Assembly (NCBI RefSeq): GCF_029227915.1
Contig: NC_079883.1
Location: 25,172,001 to 25,236,000 of the forward strand
Reading direction: 5' to 3'
Source: Hydractinia symbiolongicarpus
Taxonomy: Eukaryota; Cnidaria; Hydrozoa; Anthoathecata; Hydractiniidae
Length of the DNA stretch: 64,000 nt
Below are positions 23,841 to 36,400 of this stretch, in pieces. Each line of letters starts with the position of its first letter. Within the stretch, counting starts at the first letter, position 1. The notes under the pieces were generated by a model. The model ran no database searches and was not told where the DNA came from. It saw nothing but the letters and a program-made list of their open reading frames with translations. The translations under genes and the position numbers were made by a program.

Positions 23841-26800
23841 ATGAATATGTTACTGTTATTGGCAATTGTGCCAGTTGTTTTAGTAGCAGGTAAAGTCTTT
23901 GATATTGCCTCATCTTTTTCTTCCTTTTTATACTTTCAAAATAGCTTTTGTGGAGGATATTTACACCATTGTGTGTCTAGAGATTCGATATATTTTGTTG
24001 TTGGTGTTTGGTATACTTATCAACGTTTAACCTGTTTAAATTTGTATTTTAGGCAACAACTATGGGCCTCAAATTTATCCAAAATCGCACGAGTTCAAGT
24101 TGTTCCCAATGGGACCATCATCCTATTACCGATACAATTTCAAATGTTTGAAAATTAACGAAGCAAGTGACAGCCGATTTTCAATGGCAGAATTATGTTG
24201 GCCAGTCAACAGAATCGACCCTGGATTTGTCTTCAGCTCAAACGGTTAGTACAAAATAATAATCATGCTGGTCATAACTTTTCGTTATTAAATTTTTCAG
24301 TTTGTTCCTCACAAAGACGCTTTAAAGATTTCTTGATCGTTTTAATCGTTTCGAATATTTAACAAAACAGCTCTCTATAGATATCTCTTTGATTCTATAT
24401 ATTTTTTATTTATTTACTTATACATATTTATATACTTCAGGACCACTTTCCACACACCGATGCACAAAAGTGAGTGAAAGTCGAGGAGTCTCACCTTCAA
24501 GGGGATGGAACAACAATTACATCTGTGTGCCAAATGACTCCCCATATGTTTTGGCTTGGTCACAAAACGGTCCAATCACCTCATCTTGTCACCATTGCAT
24601 TTCATTTGCCACAACCAAGACACCACAAGTTTCAGGAGAATGGAGTAATAACTTCCTTTGCATCAGATGCAAAGCCTGCAGAACTGGTACGTAATTATGT
24701 TTTCTATTCATTCTAAGAAATCTATACATTTAATCCACATATTATATTTAATATAGTATTATCATTCATAAATGCTTTTGTTCTATAGGACCACGGGGTA
24801 TCCCAGGACCACAAGGACCACAAGGAGATCAAGGTCAACAAGGCATTCAAGGTGACAAAGGAGATCAAGGCGATCAAGGAGATCAAGGAGATCGTGGTTT
24901 TACTGGAGCGCAGGGAGCAAAAGGAGACAAAGGTGACAAAGGTAACAAAGGAGATACTGGTCCGATTGGTCCTCAATGCGCACCTGGAGTGAAAGGAGAC
25001 AAGGGAGATACTGGTGCAGAAGGTCTACAAGGGTTCAAAGGAGATACTGGGCCACAAGGAGCTAAAGGAGATCAGGGACCACAAGGACAGCAAGGAAGAA
25101 GGGGCGCTAAAGGAGATACTGGAAGTACTGGACAAAGTGGTGCTAAAGGAGATCAAGGAGATCAAGGATTTCAAGGAGAAAAAGGAGACAAAGGAGATCG
25201 TGGTCTACAAGGACCCCAAGGAAACTCTGGAGCCAATGGCCAAAATGGTGCTAAAGGAGATAAGGGAGAAAGAGGAACAAAAGGAGATACTGGAAGTCAA
25301 GGTCCAGCTGGAAGTCCAGGATCTCATGGCAAAGACGGTGCCAATGGTGCCCCAGGTTCACAAGGAGACAAAGGAGATCAAGGAGAAAAGGGAGACAAAG
25401 GAGATCGAGGCATGAAAGGTTCGAAAGGAATTCAAGGTTTGACTGGCGAAAAGGGAATACAAGGTCCACAAGGTGAAAAGGGAGCTGATGGAGCACAAGG
25501 ATTACAAGGACTTGGAGGACCACGAGGGGCAAAAGGTGACAAAGGAGATCAAGGTCAACAAGGTGATGCAGGCTTTACCGGTGCCACCGGTGCTAAAGGA
25601 GACAAAGGATTAAGGGGAATAAGGGGGGCAACTGGAGCAACAGGAGCACAAGGCGAAACAGGAAATAAGGGAGACACTGGTGCAACTGGTGCACAAGGAG
25701 CTGCTGGAGAAAAAGGTGACAAGGGTGAGACTGGCGCAACTGGAGCACAAGGAAACCAGGGTTTAAAAGGAGATACTGGTCCAAGAGGTCTTACTGGTTC
25801 AAGAGGAACAGATGGACAAGATGGGCCAGCAGGTGCTAAAGGCGATAAAGGAGATAAAGGAGACAAAGGACAAACTGGAGCCACAGGTGCTCAAGGAGCT
25901 CAAGGAGAAAAAGGAGACACTGGTGCAAAAGGTGATCAAGGACAACAAGGACAACAAGGGGCACAAGGAGTTAAAGGAGATAAAGGGGACACTGGAAGTC
26001 AGGGAGTACAAGGAGAAAAGGGAGATACCGGAGCAAGAGGAGCTACTGGTGCACAAGGAGATACAGGAGCTACTGGTGCACAAGGAAATACTGGGCCTAA
26101 AGGTGACACTGGAGCACAGGGAGAACAAGGCCAGCAAGGTAATATTTCTAGATAGTTTTAAAAATAAAAAATAACTAATTTTTCTCAGCAATTTCTTTCT
26201 TTATTCATTAGTTGTAACATAACTTTTAAATGCTTTTTTAGGACCCCAAGGAAATGAAGGTGCAAAAGGTGATAAAGGAGAACCAGGACCCAGCGGCAGC
26301 CCTGGACTTGGAGGCCAAAAAGGAGACAAAGGTAAGACGAAGTTTTAAGATACAGTTTCTAGAATATTGATTGTCTATATCATATTACAAATTTTGTGTC
26401 TAAAAAAATATTCAAGAATTGCCTTTCCTTTTATTATAGGAGACAAAGGAGATAAGGGAAATACAGGACTACAAGGCGAAAAAGGAGATCAAGGTTACAA
26501 TGGTGCAAATGGAGCTAAAGGTGATAAAGGAGACAAAGGTGATAGAGGAAACCAGGGATCACAAGGTATCCAAGGACCTGCTGGAAGCGATGGCCTTAAC
26601 GGTGCCAAGGTAGTGATTATATCCCATTTCTATGTTTTAGCAAGAATATAATACCCTTTTTAACTTAATGAGTAACTAATTATACAATTAAAATTATAGG
26701 GAGACAAAGGAGATAAAGGTGATAAAGGAGACCAAGGAAATACTGGTTACACTGGAGCTAAAGGAGACAAAGGGGACAAAGGTGACGATGGTCCACAAGG

Positions 26801-27638
26801 AATCCAGGGAGATCAAGGACAACAGGGACCCAAAGGTAAGAAAAATTATTCTAACAAATGACTTTAAGGTGATATTGTAACGCAGATTTCGTAATGAAAT
26901 ATTTGTTTTCGAACAAACATTTCTACTTCACATTGGGCTTATGCAAGTTTGAGAATTGTGTTATCTTTCGTATAGGTGATAATGGTCCTGCCGGAGATAC
27001 TGTCTCTAATGGAAATTTAGTTTGTAAACTTTTAACAACTTATCAAAAATCGACCTCATGTTATTCTGGCTTCGTAGCCACATGTTGCGGATGTGCTGCA
27101 GACGCACAGAAATGGACCATGCACGGAAACAAATGTACCTGTCATGGCTCATACATCAATTATTCGTCAGCATTATGTTGCAAATTTAAAACTCACTAAA
27201 CACGATTAGCGTTTCTTTTACTTTTATAAACTCTATGTAACATATGCGGACGATAAAGATAACACAATTTTCATTGCTTCAAACAAAAGTGATGAAAAAA
27301 ATAACCAAAAAGCAGCATGATATTTCTTTTTTCGGACATGCGCACTATGCATGACATAATACACAACAATAAAATCATCCAAGCGCTAAATTTTGTGTTA
27401 TCTTTTTCGTCTAGGACCTACTGGAGACAAGGGAGATACTGGTGCTACAAGTGCTTTAACTTGTGTTTATAAGGAAGGTGCCAATTCAATTGCTTCTTGT
27501 CCATACGGATATTCAGCAACATGTTGTTCTTGTGGTACCGGCTGTAACTCATGGTATATCCTCTATGGCAACATGTGTGTTTGCAAATGTAGCAAAACTG
27601 GATTTGCAGCCGCCATTTGCTGTAACATGACTCACTAA
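23841..27638 (+). CDS. Secreted collagen-like protein with alternative Cys-rich C-terminal exons
   Basis: Predicted exons: 23841-23889, 24053-24244, 24441-24686, 24789-26138, 26242-26331, 26440-26609, 26700-26835, then either 26976-27199 or 27415-27638 as last exon. Either route gives about 818 aa. Residues 1-16 are a signal peptide ([16 protein letters not shown]). Residues 17-162 are the N-terminal Cys-rich region with [12 protein letters not shown] and ITSSCHHC, like short-chain collagen C4-type domains. Residues 163 to about 745 are nearly unbroken Gly-X-Y repeats rich in GDK, GAQ and GDT. One exon of 1350 nt encodes 450 of these residues. One Gly-to-Cys break reads GPQCAPGVK near 24978. 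A small Cys-rich domain ends the chain. It probably trimerises and works in the extracellular matrix or a secreted fibre. I saw no RGD motif, unlike its divergent neighbour. Confidence 0.88.
26976..27199 (+). CDS. Terminal exon A of the plus collagen gene
   Basis: Part of the gene above. It enters in phase 1 after an acceptor at 26974-26975. It encodes GDNGPAGDT, then a Cys-rich module with LVCKLL, TSCYSG, ATCCGC, CTCHG and LCCKF, and ends ...KTH at TAA 27197-27199. Its length of 224 nt equals that of exon B. An AATAAA at 27368-27373 follows and could terminate this isoform. Confidence 0.8.
27368..27373 (+). terminator. Candidate poly(A) signal for the exon A isoform
   Basis: AATAAA lies 169 bp after the exon A stop and 41 bp before the start of exon B. 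It is therefore placed to end the upstream isoform inside the intron. Confidence 0.45.
27415..27638 (+). CDS. Terminal exon B of the plus collagen gene
   Basis: Part of the same gene. It has the same entry phase and length (224 nt) as exon A. It encodes [11 protein letters not shown] and a matching Cys-rich module: LTCVYK, ASCPYG, ATCCSC, CVCKC, ICCNMTH, then TAA. The acceptor tracts are also similar (GTGTTATCTTTTTCGTCTAG here, GTGTTATCTTTCGTATAG before exon A), so the duplication included the splice site. Joining exon A onward to B is not possible without losing the exon A stop. Confidence 0.8.
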
Positions 27639-29552
27639 AAATTTTCTAATATTCAAAGTTTTAAAAGCATACAGTAAAGAGCTAGTTTTACTTTGAACTC
27701 TGAAAAGTCGTTTCTGTTGCATTTTGTTCATAAAAGTGAAAGCGTTTGTTATTCCTTCTACTTTCAAAATAATAACAAAAAAGATATTGTTAAAACAAGG
27801 GACGTATAGGTGGATGTGGAGAAGGTTTCTCAAATAATTTTTTACTAGCTATATTTCACACTCTTAATTTTTGTTTGTATATATACATATGCATACTTTT
27901 CATTTTCATAATTGTAAATTATATATGGTTAGTGAAGAGTTATTTCGATACGAAATATAAATATATATAAATACATGAATGCAGAATCTCAAAACATAGA
28001 CTTTTTTATTTGTTTTTGTAAGTTTTCTTTTACATTCACTATATTCACTTTTGGCGCGAAAACTACCTTAACTTTAATTCACACATCTGTTGCCATGCAA
28101 ACATATCTACGAGACATTAAAAAGTTTAAATTTTTTTAAAATGAGATTTTTTTATATTTAAGGAAAGGTTAGTTCTTTGTTCCTGATAAAAATTACATGA
28201 TCTTAAGGTCTTAAAAAAATAATAAGCTAACGAACGAATAGGAAAAAAATAATACTGTGAAATTTATGCAAAGGACAAAGCGAAGTTTTCAGAAAATATA
28301 GTAATTTTCGTAAAAAAAAATCAAAAATATTTTCGTTTTCTGAAAACATAGAAAGTTTATTTCTTTGAATTAATCAATTAAAAGCCAACGAAGTTAATCA
28401 GAGAACAAGAGTAGAAATTTTTTGATAACTTAAAAAGCTTTAAACGGATTAGCATTTTAAACTTTTTAATTAATGGATTCTTTGGTATTTTCTCAAATGC
28501 AGATGATGTAAATTTTTCCTGTTTCGTTGAGTAAAGAGTTTAACAAATGGACTTATACCAAAACAATTTTGGCAGACAATGCTGTCTTGCAAAAAATGTT
28601 ATGTTTATACTGGCTCAACTTCTTCCTCAATCTTTAGAGAAAATTCTTTATAGAAAATTCAACTAATAACATTTTTATATTGCATGAGAATTGTATATCT
28701 TTAGTTAAACCATATTTCTTCATTAATTTATGTGAGTTATATTGGAAAATACCCCCCAAAAAAGAACTAAAGAGTGCAGGACTGATTAGGCGAAATTTAT
28801 CTAGAAATCAGCTTTTGACACACTAAAACCTTGATACAATCTCTTTTGTCAAATACGACAGGTCGTGTCAATATAAATTGATGATTACACTACCTTTTAT
28901 CTTAAGGGACAGTGATCCCGTGGACTAGTTTAAATATACTTTTTTAAGAACATTTTTTCAATTAGCTAGGAAGTAGATAGGATAACATGGATTCATTAAA
29001 CTGCAAATTAGTTAATGAAAACCAACTGATTAATCTTATCAAAATGGCACCAATACACAATTTGATTAATCTCATTAAATTTGAATGTTAGTCAAAAGGG
29101 ATTATATCGGTACGTCATTTAGATGATAGCTTTTGTTAATAGTTTACAAAGAACAACCTCGTGCATAGCTAGATACAAGTCGCGACGAGTAGTTTTACTC
29201 TTCTTCGCAGCTGAATCTTTTAAAAGAAAACAAACAAAAAAGAAAGCAAAACCTAACAAGTAAATAAATCAATTAATTGAATAGTTTTTCTTTTAAATAA
29301 ATTAACATTTGAATATGCTTGATAACCATATCTTTGCTCGTGTATTATCGTGATAAAAATTTTTGAATTCAATAAAAGATTTCATCAAGATATGTAGTGT
29401 TGTTACTAAAAAAACAAGCACGGAATTAAAGTCGCATATCCTATGAAGAAGTTGTTGTCGTTGGTTTTATTATCATCATATCAGTTTTACTTGTAAGTTG
29501 CTTGTTTACATCCCACTGTTAAGAATCTTAAAGAACACAGATACAAAACATC
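27639..29552. other. Intergenic, AT-rich, nothing recognised
   Basis: No exon, transposon end or tandem array was recognised on either strand. The 3' end of the collagen transcript and the promoter of the channel gene must lie here. No clear TATA box was found before 29553. Confidence 0.4.
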
Positions 29553-30400
29553 ATGTTGAAGTTTGAAGATCTTGCAAAAGTAACTGTGGACTATATCCAT
29601 GAAACGAAAGATTCCAATGAAATTAATGGAAATGGAAAAGCAAATAAACGTATGTATGTTGTATGTTATCCTTTATCTTTAGTATAAAAAAAATACTAGA
29701 CCCAATAATTATTTTTGCCACCGAAACCAATCCCGAAAAACATTATCTTAAAAATTCTTATTTTTGTTCTGAAACCTTTTAGCTGGGTTTCTCAACAAGC
29801 ATCAATTAGCTTTTGATCATACGCTTACGCATCATCATGTAGGAATCTAAACGTTTCTTTTTAAGCAGAACCAGAGCTTGTACCATTCTTGGGCATCGGT
29901 ACCTGATTTTTCGCTTCCTTCTTTTCTTAACATTTGCATTTATTGTTCCACTTTTATCACATCATGTTTTTAATTTTAACAGAAAAAATAACTTCAAAAC
30001 ATAAGTTTCCAATAATCCTTCTCATGCCTATTAAACACCATTTACATGGTCCAAAGCATTGACTTTTCATCATATATTTCCTCTCACCTTTCCTTCTCCT
30101 TCTTGCTATATGTATATTTTCAATAAGTAAAATTACTCAATGCATTCAAGGTTTGAAGATGGAACGAATGTTTGATTGGAGCGATTGGAATATCATATAA
30201 TCTCTTTAATAATAGCCGTATTCCGTCTGTCTGTCTCTGCGCAGACCCCCCGCTGAGTTAAAAAATCATGCTACGGAAACACGAATATGAAATGCGATAT
30301 AATTTTACCCACTTTGTTGCGACGGGTTAATTAAAAGGACGGGCGAACCCGTGGATTTTTCCACGGGCTAACGGCTAGTCTATATTATAATACCCGTATA

Positions 30401-30431
<31 letters not shown>

Positions 30432-33400
30432 CACGCAAAATGGTAGCTTAACTGCGCAGGTAGCGAGACGCACGCAACGCGGTATAAAAAGGACGGGCGA
30501 ACCCGTGGATTTTTCCACGGGCTAACGACTAGTTCCTAATAATTTGCCTAACAACACCTTGACTGTTCGGCCAATATTGAATTTCAGGGTTTGAGTTGTT
30601 TAAACTGAATTCCCCTCTCTTTTATTTTGGTCCACGCCACTAAAGTTTACTTAACTTCAGTTATTTTTAATAAACATGGATACTGCTAAAAGTAGAACGT
30701 CTTTACACACACAAAAACCTAGGCAATTCTTGAATAACAAACAGAATATGACAAAGCTGCTAGCTATCGTAATGGTACTGCTTTATTGGCAGAAATTTTC
30801 GCGAAAGTAATATTTCACGATTCAAAAAAAATACGTGAAATTTTTCTCTTTTTGTTCAGAATTAATTTTCGCGGTTTTTCGAAGTGCAATGGATTTCAAC
30901 AATTATTTTTGTTGATGATGAAAAATTAAATTTAAAAAAGGAGCTTTTTTAATTTGATCTTTAATACTTTTTAATACTACTTCACGCACTTTTAACTATT
31001 GTTATTATATATTTTGCAGTCTACAATTTCCCCGTTTAAAACTGTCAATAGAATCACAATTAAACGAAAGTTATTTTCGCAAAGCTGCGAAATTTTCTTC
31101 ACGCGAATATTTCTGACAATAAAATAATTGTCATAGATATTTATTTTTGCGCTATTTGTCGATTTTGGCCAAATTCGTGAAGTTTTTTACCGCGAAATGT
31201 TATATAAGAACTTATTTTTTAAATGAATGCCCTGGAAAATATCAATAAATGCCGTTCAGAGCAATTTTATTCACACATAAAAAAGAAAATCTAACGCTGT
31301 TCTATACATAATCTATGATATATAACATTATTACGTCATTTGTGAAAGTTCATACCTGCAAGAATTTTAACAGCACTTTACATTATCACCATCATTTCAT
31401 CATTACAATCATCTACAAATTCCCCCAAAATGAATTTTCTTTCCACTCGTAAAATATCTATCCGCGTATGTAAAAAGTTTTCCTGTGCATATTCTCGAAC
31501 CAAGCACTGGGTTGCAAAAAATTTTAAAAAAATAACTTTTAGGTGTTTTTACGTCCGCTCTGAATCCTCTAGTGCTTCAAAACATTTAAAGGCTGTTTTC
31601 CACTTCAAGAAGATTTCCCGCGGAACGGAACGGACAGGAACAAAAATAATTCTGAGCATGCGTACTTCAAAGGTTGGAGAATTTTCCTATCCGTTTAGTT
31701 TTGGGGAAAGTAGAATCGAGTTTAACTTTTTCTTTGCGTTCTGTGACAGGTAGAAAATTAGTTAGCCAATCAGATTATTTTATTTTTTATCACTTGAATT
31801 GCTCAAGAGTGTTTGCGTTCTGTATTAAAATGTGCGTAGTATTAATATGATAAGTCGTCCACACATTATTCCTGACTATGTAGAAGATAAGACACTCAAA
31901 AAGGTAGAAGCAACCGGGGAGAGCAGAGGAGGAGAGAGCAACCGCCCCTGCAATAATTTGCACAATCACAAGATTTTATGATACATAATTTGTTTTTTTT
32001 TTACATCATCTTAACTCTAAGTTTGCAAAAGACATGGTAGCGTCAAAGGGAGACACTAAGACTTCTCCCGAAAGGATTTTAATTCCTACAGGGATGTTAC
32101 CTACATCTTTTCTTATAAGCAATGAGAGGCGCAAAAACTTTAAAAGATAGCCAGAAAATCTAGCATAATCTTTCTTACCACCTGGAAATCGAAGTAGTAA
32201 AGATGGGAAAAATTACGCTGGGTCGCAAACAAATTTTTTCTAGTCAGAATACTAACCGCGCTTTTTGATTGGTTACTTCTAAACATTATTAAACCTACGC
32301 TTCGATTTAGAATGGCGCACTAGCCTGACAGAACAATAAAACATGTAAATAAGCAACGGTTTAGCCTGTAAAAGATGGAAAGTTAAGCAACATTGAGTTC
32401 AATTTTTTGTTCTTATAAAAGAGTGATAACGAGATCAAAGATAAAAAGATCGATGTAATTTTTCTATGTTAAATTTTAACACGATTGTTAAATTTTGGGA
32501 GTTATTTCTACTTATAATTGATTAACATTTCAGTATTTGGTTCTCAACGAACCGACTATTTTTATTACCCTATTTGACGTTAGTCACTCTCATAGATACA
32601 AAAGTAACGCCAGCATTTTCTCGTTGCAGAGTAAAAGGGTAGTTTTAATTTTCAATATTAGTTTATCTGTTGCACAATGCGATGGTAAAAATACGACACA
32701 ATACCGGAACGATGTGTTATTATCTTCTGTGAAAGGTTAGACGTAACAAACCTCTAATACTAATTTTTTAGGCTTCAGTCTTTTGGCAAGGGAGAAAACT
32801 CCAAAAGAATTACGCCGCGCTGAAATACGAGACCATGTGAATGACATGATATCCAATTCATCGTTCCATGGAGTATCATATATATTTGATAAAAAGTTCC
32901 CCGTTCGAAGAACTCTCTGGTTTCTCGTAACACTGGCAGCGTTCTGCTACTCGATAGAGAAAGTATATGAAAGCACCGTAGAATTTCTACAATACCCTTT
33001 TAATACAGCATACATGAAGAAATACGTAGATGAATTAGATTTTCCTGCTGTATCTTTTTGTAATCGTAATGACATGAAGCTTAGTGTGCTCAATGGCACA
33101 ACACTTGATAAAGCCATTCTTTTCGGTGAGGAATTACTCGATACTGTGAGCGATAAAGAATATGAGAACATTACAACATCATCCCAGCATGACATAAAGG
33201 ATATGTTATTGGAATGCAATTTTAATGGTGTTGAATGCTCGCCTAGCAATTTCACTACCTTTAAATGGAAACAAGGAGATAAATGTTATACATTCAATTC
33301 TGCTCTCTCTTCTTCGGAGGTTTTGCGTGTTACAGGACCTGGTGTAAAAAAAGGATTGTCATTTACGGTAAACATTCAGCATTATGATTATTACAGGGAC

Positions 33401-36400
33401 GGACGTGAGGGTGGTATCCATTTAATTTTACATGGATCACAAGAAACACCAGTAAAGATGACTGGTCAAATGATCTCTCCTGGTTACACAAGTTATATAC
33501 AAGTGGAGAAGAAAAAGGTAAGTAAAAGGTACGTTTTACATTAAGCGATCAGTAAGGATGACTGGTCAAATGATCTGATGGCCTTGTGGTAGAGCGTTCG
33601 CCTCCAGGGAAGAAGGTATTGGGTTCAAACCCCGACCGAGTCATGGCAGAGACAATGAAAGTGTCAATCGATTCTTTCTGCTTAACGTTCAGCATGAGAA
33701 TAAGATTGATATCTTAGACGTTGTCTAGTTCAGCGGTTGTTGTGCTTGTACGCCTTCCGTAGCTCCAATGGAGCTTTAAATGTACTAGAACCCCCTTCGC
33801 AAGACCTTATTGACAACAGTTCCTATAAAAACTGAAGAGGCTATCCTGAGTAAATAATAGTAATAATAATGATTTATAAAAGGGATGAAGGTCTTTAGTT
33901 GAATGGAATCGAGAGCAATCTCTTTTGGTAATAGTTTACAGATAGGAGGGTTCAACATTGAGAAAGGTTGAGTAAGTTTTGTCAGTCAGCCATTTTAAAA
34001 AAACTTTCGTCATTGATTGATCTTAGTAGATTTTAGGATTTAGAAATGTATAATTTTTTTCTCTGGTTTAAAAGGTTTTTTCTGGCTGCCACAAAATATT
34101 TTTTGTTCGCCTCTCCTTTAAGTCATCACTACTTTTTTTGCATTAGAACTTTCTACTTTTCATATACAGAAGTAGTTTAAAATTAGCGTTTAAAAGGGCC
34201 TGGGTAAGAAAAAATGTTAAGAAAGGGAGAGACAAATTAGCGTAGGAGTTTTGAGAAGATTTTCAAAGATACGCTATGAGGAAGTTGGGATAGAAAGTAG
34301 TTGGATCATATTCTTCTTAAATTTGTTCTTAATTCTAAACCCATTTTGTCACGCATTGCCGGATTTTTTTCCATGTACTGGCTAACACAAGACAAAATAA
34401 ATTATATTTATTGACAAAGAGAAATTCCTTTCCGTCTGTGAGCAAAAAGTGGTATCTGCGAGCAGGGAGGAGAAAATCCCCCTAGATTTAGGCTTATGAC
34501 TGGTTTCTTAAGAGTGGAATTTAAATCCCCAGCGGTTTTAAAGCTGTAGTTAATTTTTTTAGATTCTCAACTTAAAGGCCCCATATAAGACTAATTGTGG
34601 ATCACTTCCTTTGAAATATTTCAAGGTATACTCAAAGCATACATGCTGGTTGGAACAGCTGACAAATCATGTGGAAAAAATTTGTCACTGTAAAGACTTC
34701 TTTATGCCAGGTATGTACTTCATAACCAAGAAACATGCTCCCAAACGACTAATTTAACACCCTCCATCGTAGCAGCATTCTTGCTTAATAAGCACCATGA
34801 CAATTCCCTTAAATTTTATTATGTTTTCTTTTTTAAATATTGAAGACTCTTTTACCTATTTTTTATATTTTTAGGCCACATTTTTTATCTCTTTAATAAT
34901 AGCCGTATTCCGTCTGTCTGTTTGTGCTCGAGAAAAAAGTCATTTCACGGAAACACGAAATGCGATATATCAACCTCGTCCCCAGGACTATTTCCTTCTC
35001 AACAGCGCTGTGCTTTCTGATAGTTCTGATAGCCACGGTAAAAGGTGCTGGGGTCGAACTTGGTGATATATAAAGGATGGGCGAACCCGTGAATTTTTCC
35101 ACGTGCCACCGACTAGTCTATATTAGGTCTATATTATAATACCCGTGTACGCCTGTCTGTCTGGCATGCAAAATAGTACCGCAAGTAGCGAGACGCAAGC
35201 ATTGCATATAAAAAGAACAGGCAATCCCGTAAATTTTTCCACGTGCCACCGACTAGACTTATATATTCTTTTACATAATCCCTGTAAAACAAAGTCTGCT
35301 GCTGTTGGATTTTCTATGATGACAAAACAAGGAATCCTCCGCTTAAGAATACAGTTGAACTCATGTAATTCGAACTCCTATAATTCGAATAATCATATAA
35401 ATCGAACGAATTCTCCGGTCCCGTCCGAGTTTACTCTAAAATCCTTATAAGAAAACTCCTATAATTCGAACTCATGTAATTCGAAAAAAAATCATGTAAA
35501 TCGAACAGTTTTCTTGGTCTCGTGAGCAAATTTTGATCATGTAATTCCAATTTTGAAAATTTTCGTCCGTTCAAAGTTCTAAAACTCAAATTTTTCAACA
35601 ATCGCACGTTTCAATGAAATTCGAACTTTTCCAATAATCGAACTTTCTCGTGAAATTCGAACATAGAAGATTGATTAATAGGAGACAGAGCTAAATCATG
35701 GGCTTTTATGAGAAAAATTGAAATTAAAAATTTGTAACACTTGTTTTACATGAAAATAGCAACTTATTTTTCAAACACTACGCGTCGTTTTACTCCATAG
35801 GATGTTACAACATTGATAATTAATAACGCCGTAAACCCATTTCCCCACCAAAATTCGGCCGAAAAAAGTCAAACTCCTATAATTCGAAACTCATGTAATT
35901 CGAACAAATTTTGAATCCCCTTGATGATTCGAATTACATAAGTTCAACTGTAGTTTCAAAGTTAAAGTTAAATAAAGGCTGAGCGTAATTTAAATCTGTC
36001 AAGATATGTTTGATTGTGTGGTGTTGTTTTGTTGTTGTGGCTCATTAAGTTGATGAATGAGCGATTCAATTTTGCTTCTGTATAGAATGTATTTATAATT
36101 TGTATTTATAAAAGATATTTATCACCCCATAAAGAGATATGATGATCTGAAATCAGTTTGTTGAAAAGTAATGACTAATTACATGTTTTTTTGGTGTCAA
36201 TTAATATTCTAAGTTAACTTTAGGACAGTCAAACATTTTTTGATACAACGTTCCGACTACTACCATGTTGACTCATCTAAAATCATTGGTCAATAGGTGG
36301 TCGGGAAAAAAATGGGACATGTTTTCTTTTCAAATATCCTCATTAGCTTACAATTTTAAGTCTTTGTGCTTTTAATGTAAAATATATGATGACGTCAGCC

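Noticed and set aside
30405-30435. CTGTCTGTCCGTC microsatellite as a CRISPR-like or regulatory array
   Set aside because: It is a short simple repeat belonging to the mini-Helitron 5' region and recurs in its relatives.
31430-31753. Open frame of 107 codons in channel intron 1
   Set aside because: No domain or splice fit. Segments such as GGCTGTTTTCCACTTC look like transposon ends, but no partner end was found.
32537-32740. Alternative first exon for the channel ending at the GTAAAA near 32687
   Set aside because: It fits the phase, but the peptide (ISLSVAQCDG before the junction) is unlike a cytoplasmic N-terminus. The exon at 29553-29649 fits phase and character better.
33577-33650. Possible tRNA gene on the plus strand
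   Set aside because: Same reason: a tRNA-like head fused to a SINE body and an ATA-rich tail, with no intact cloverleaf.
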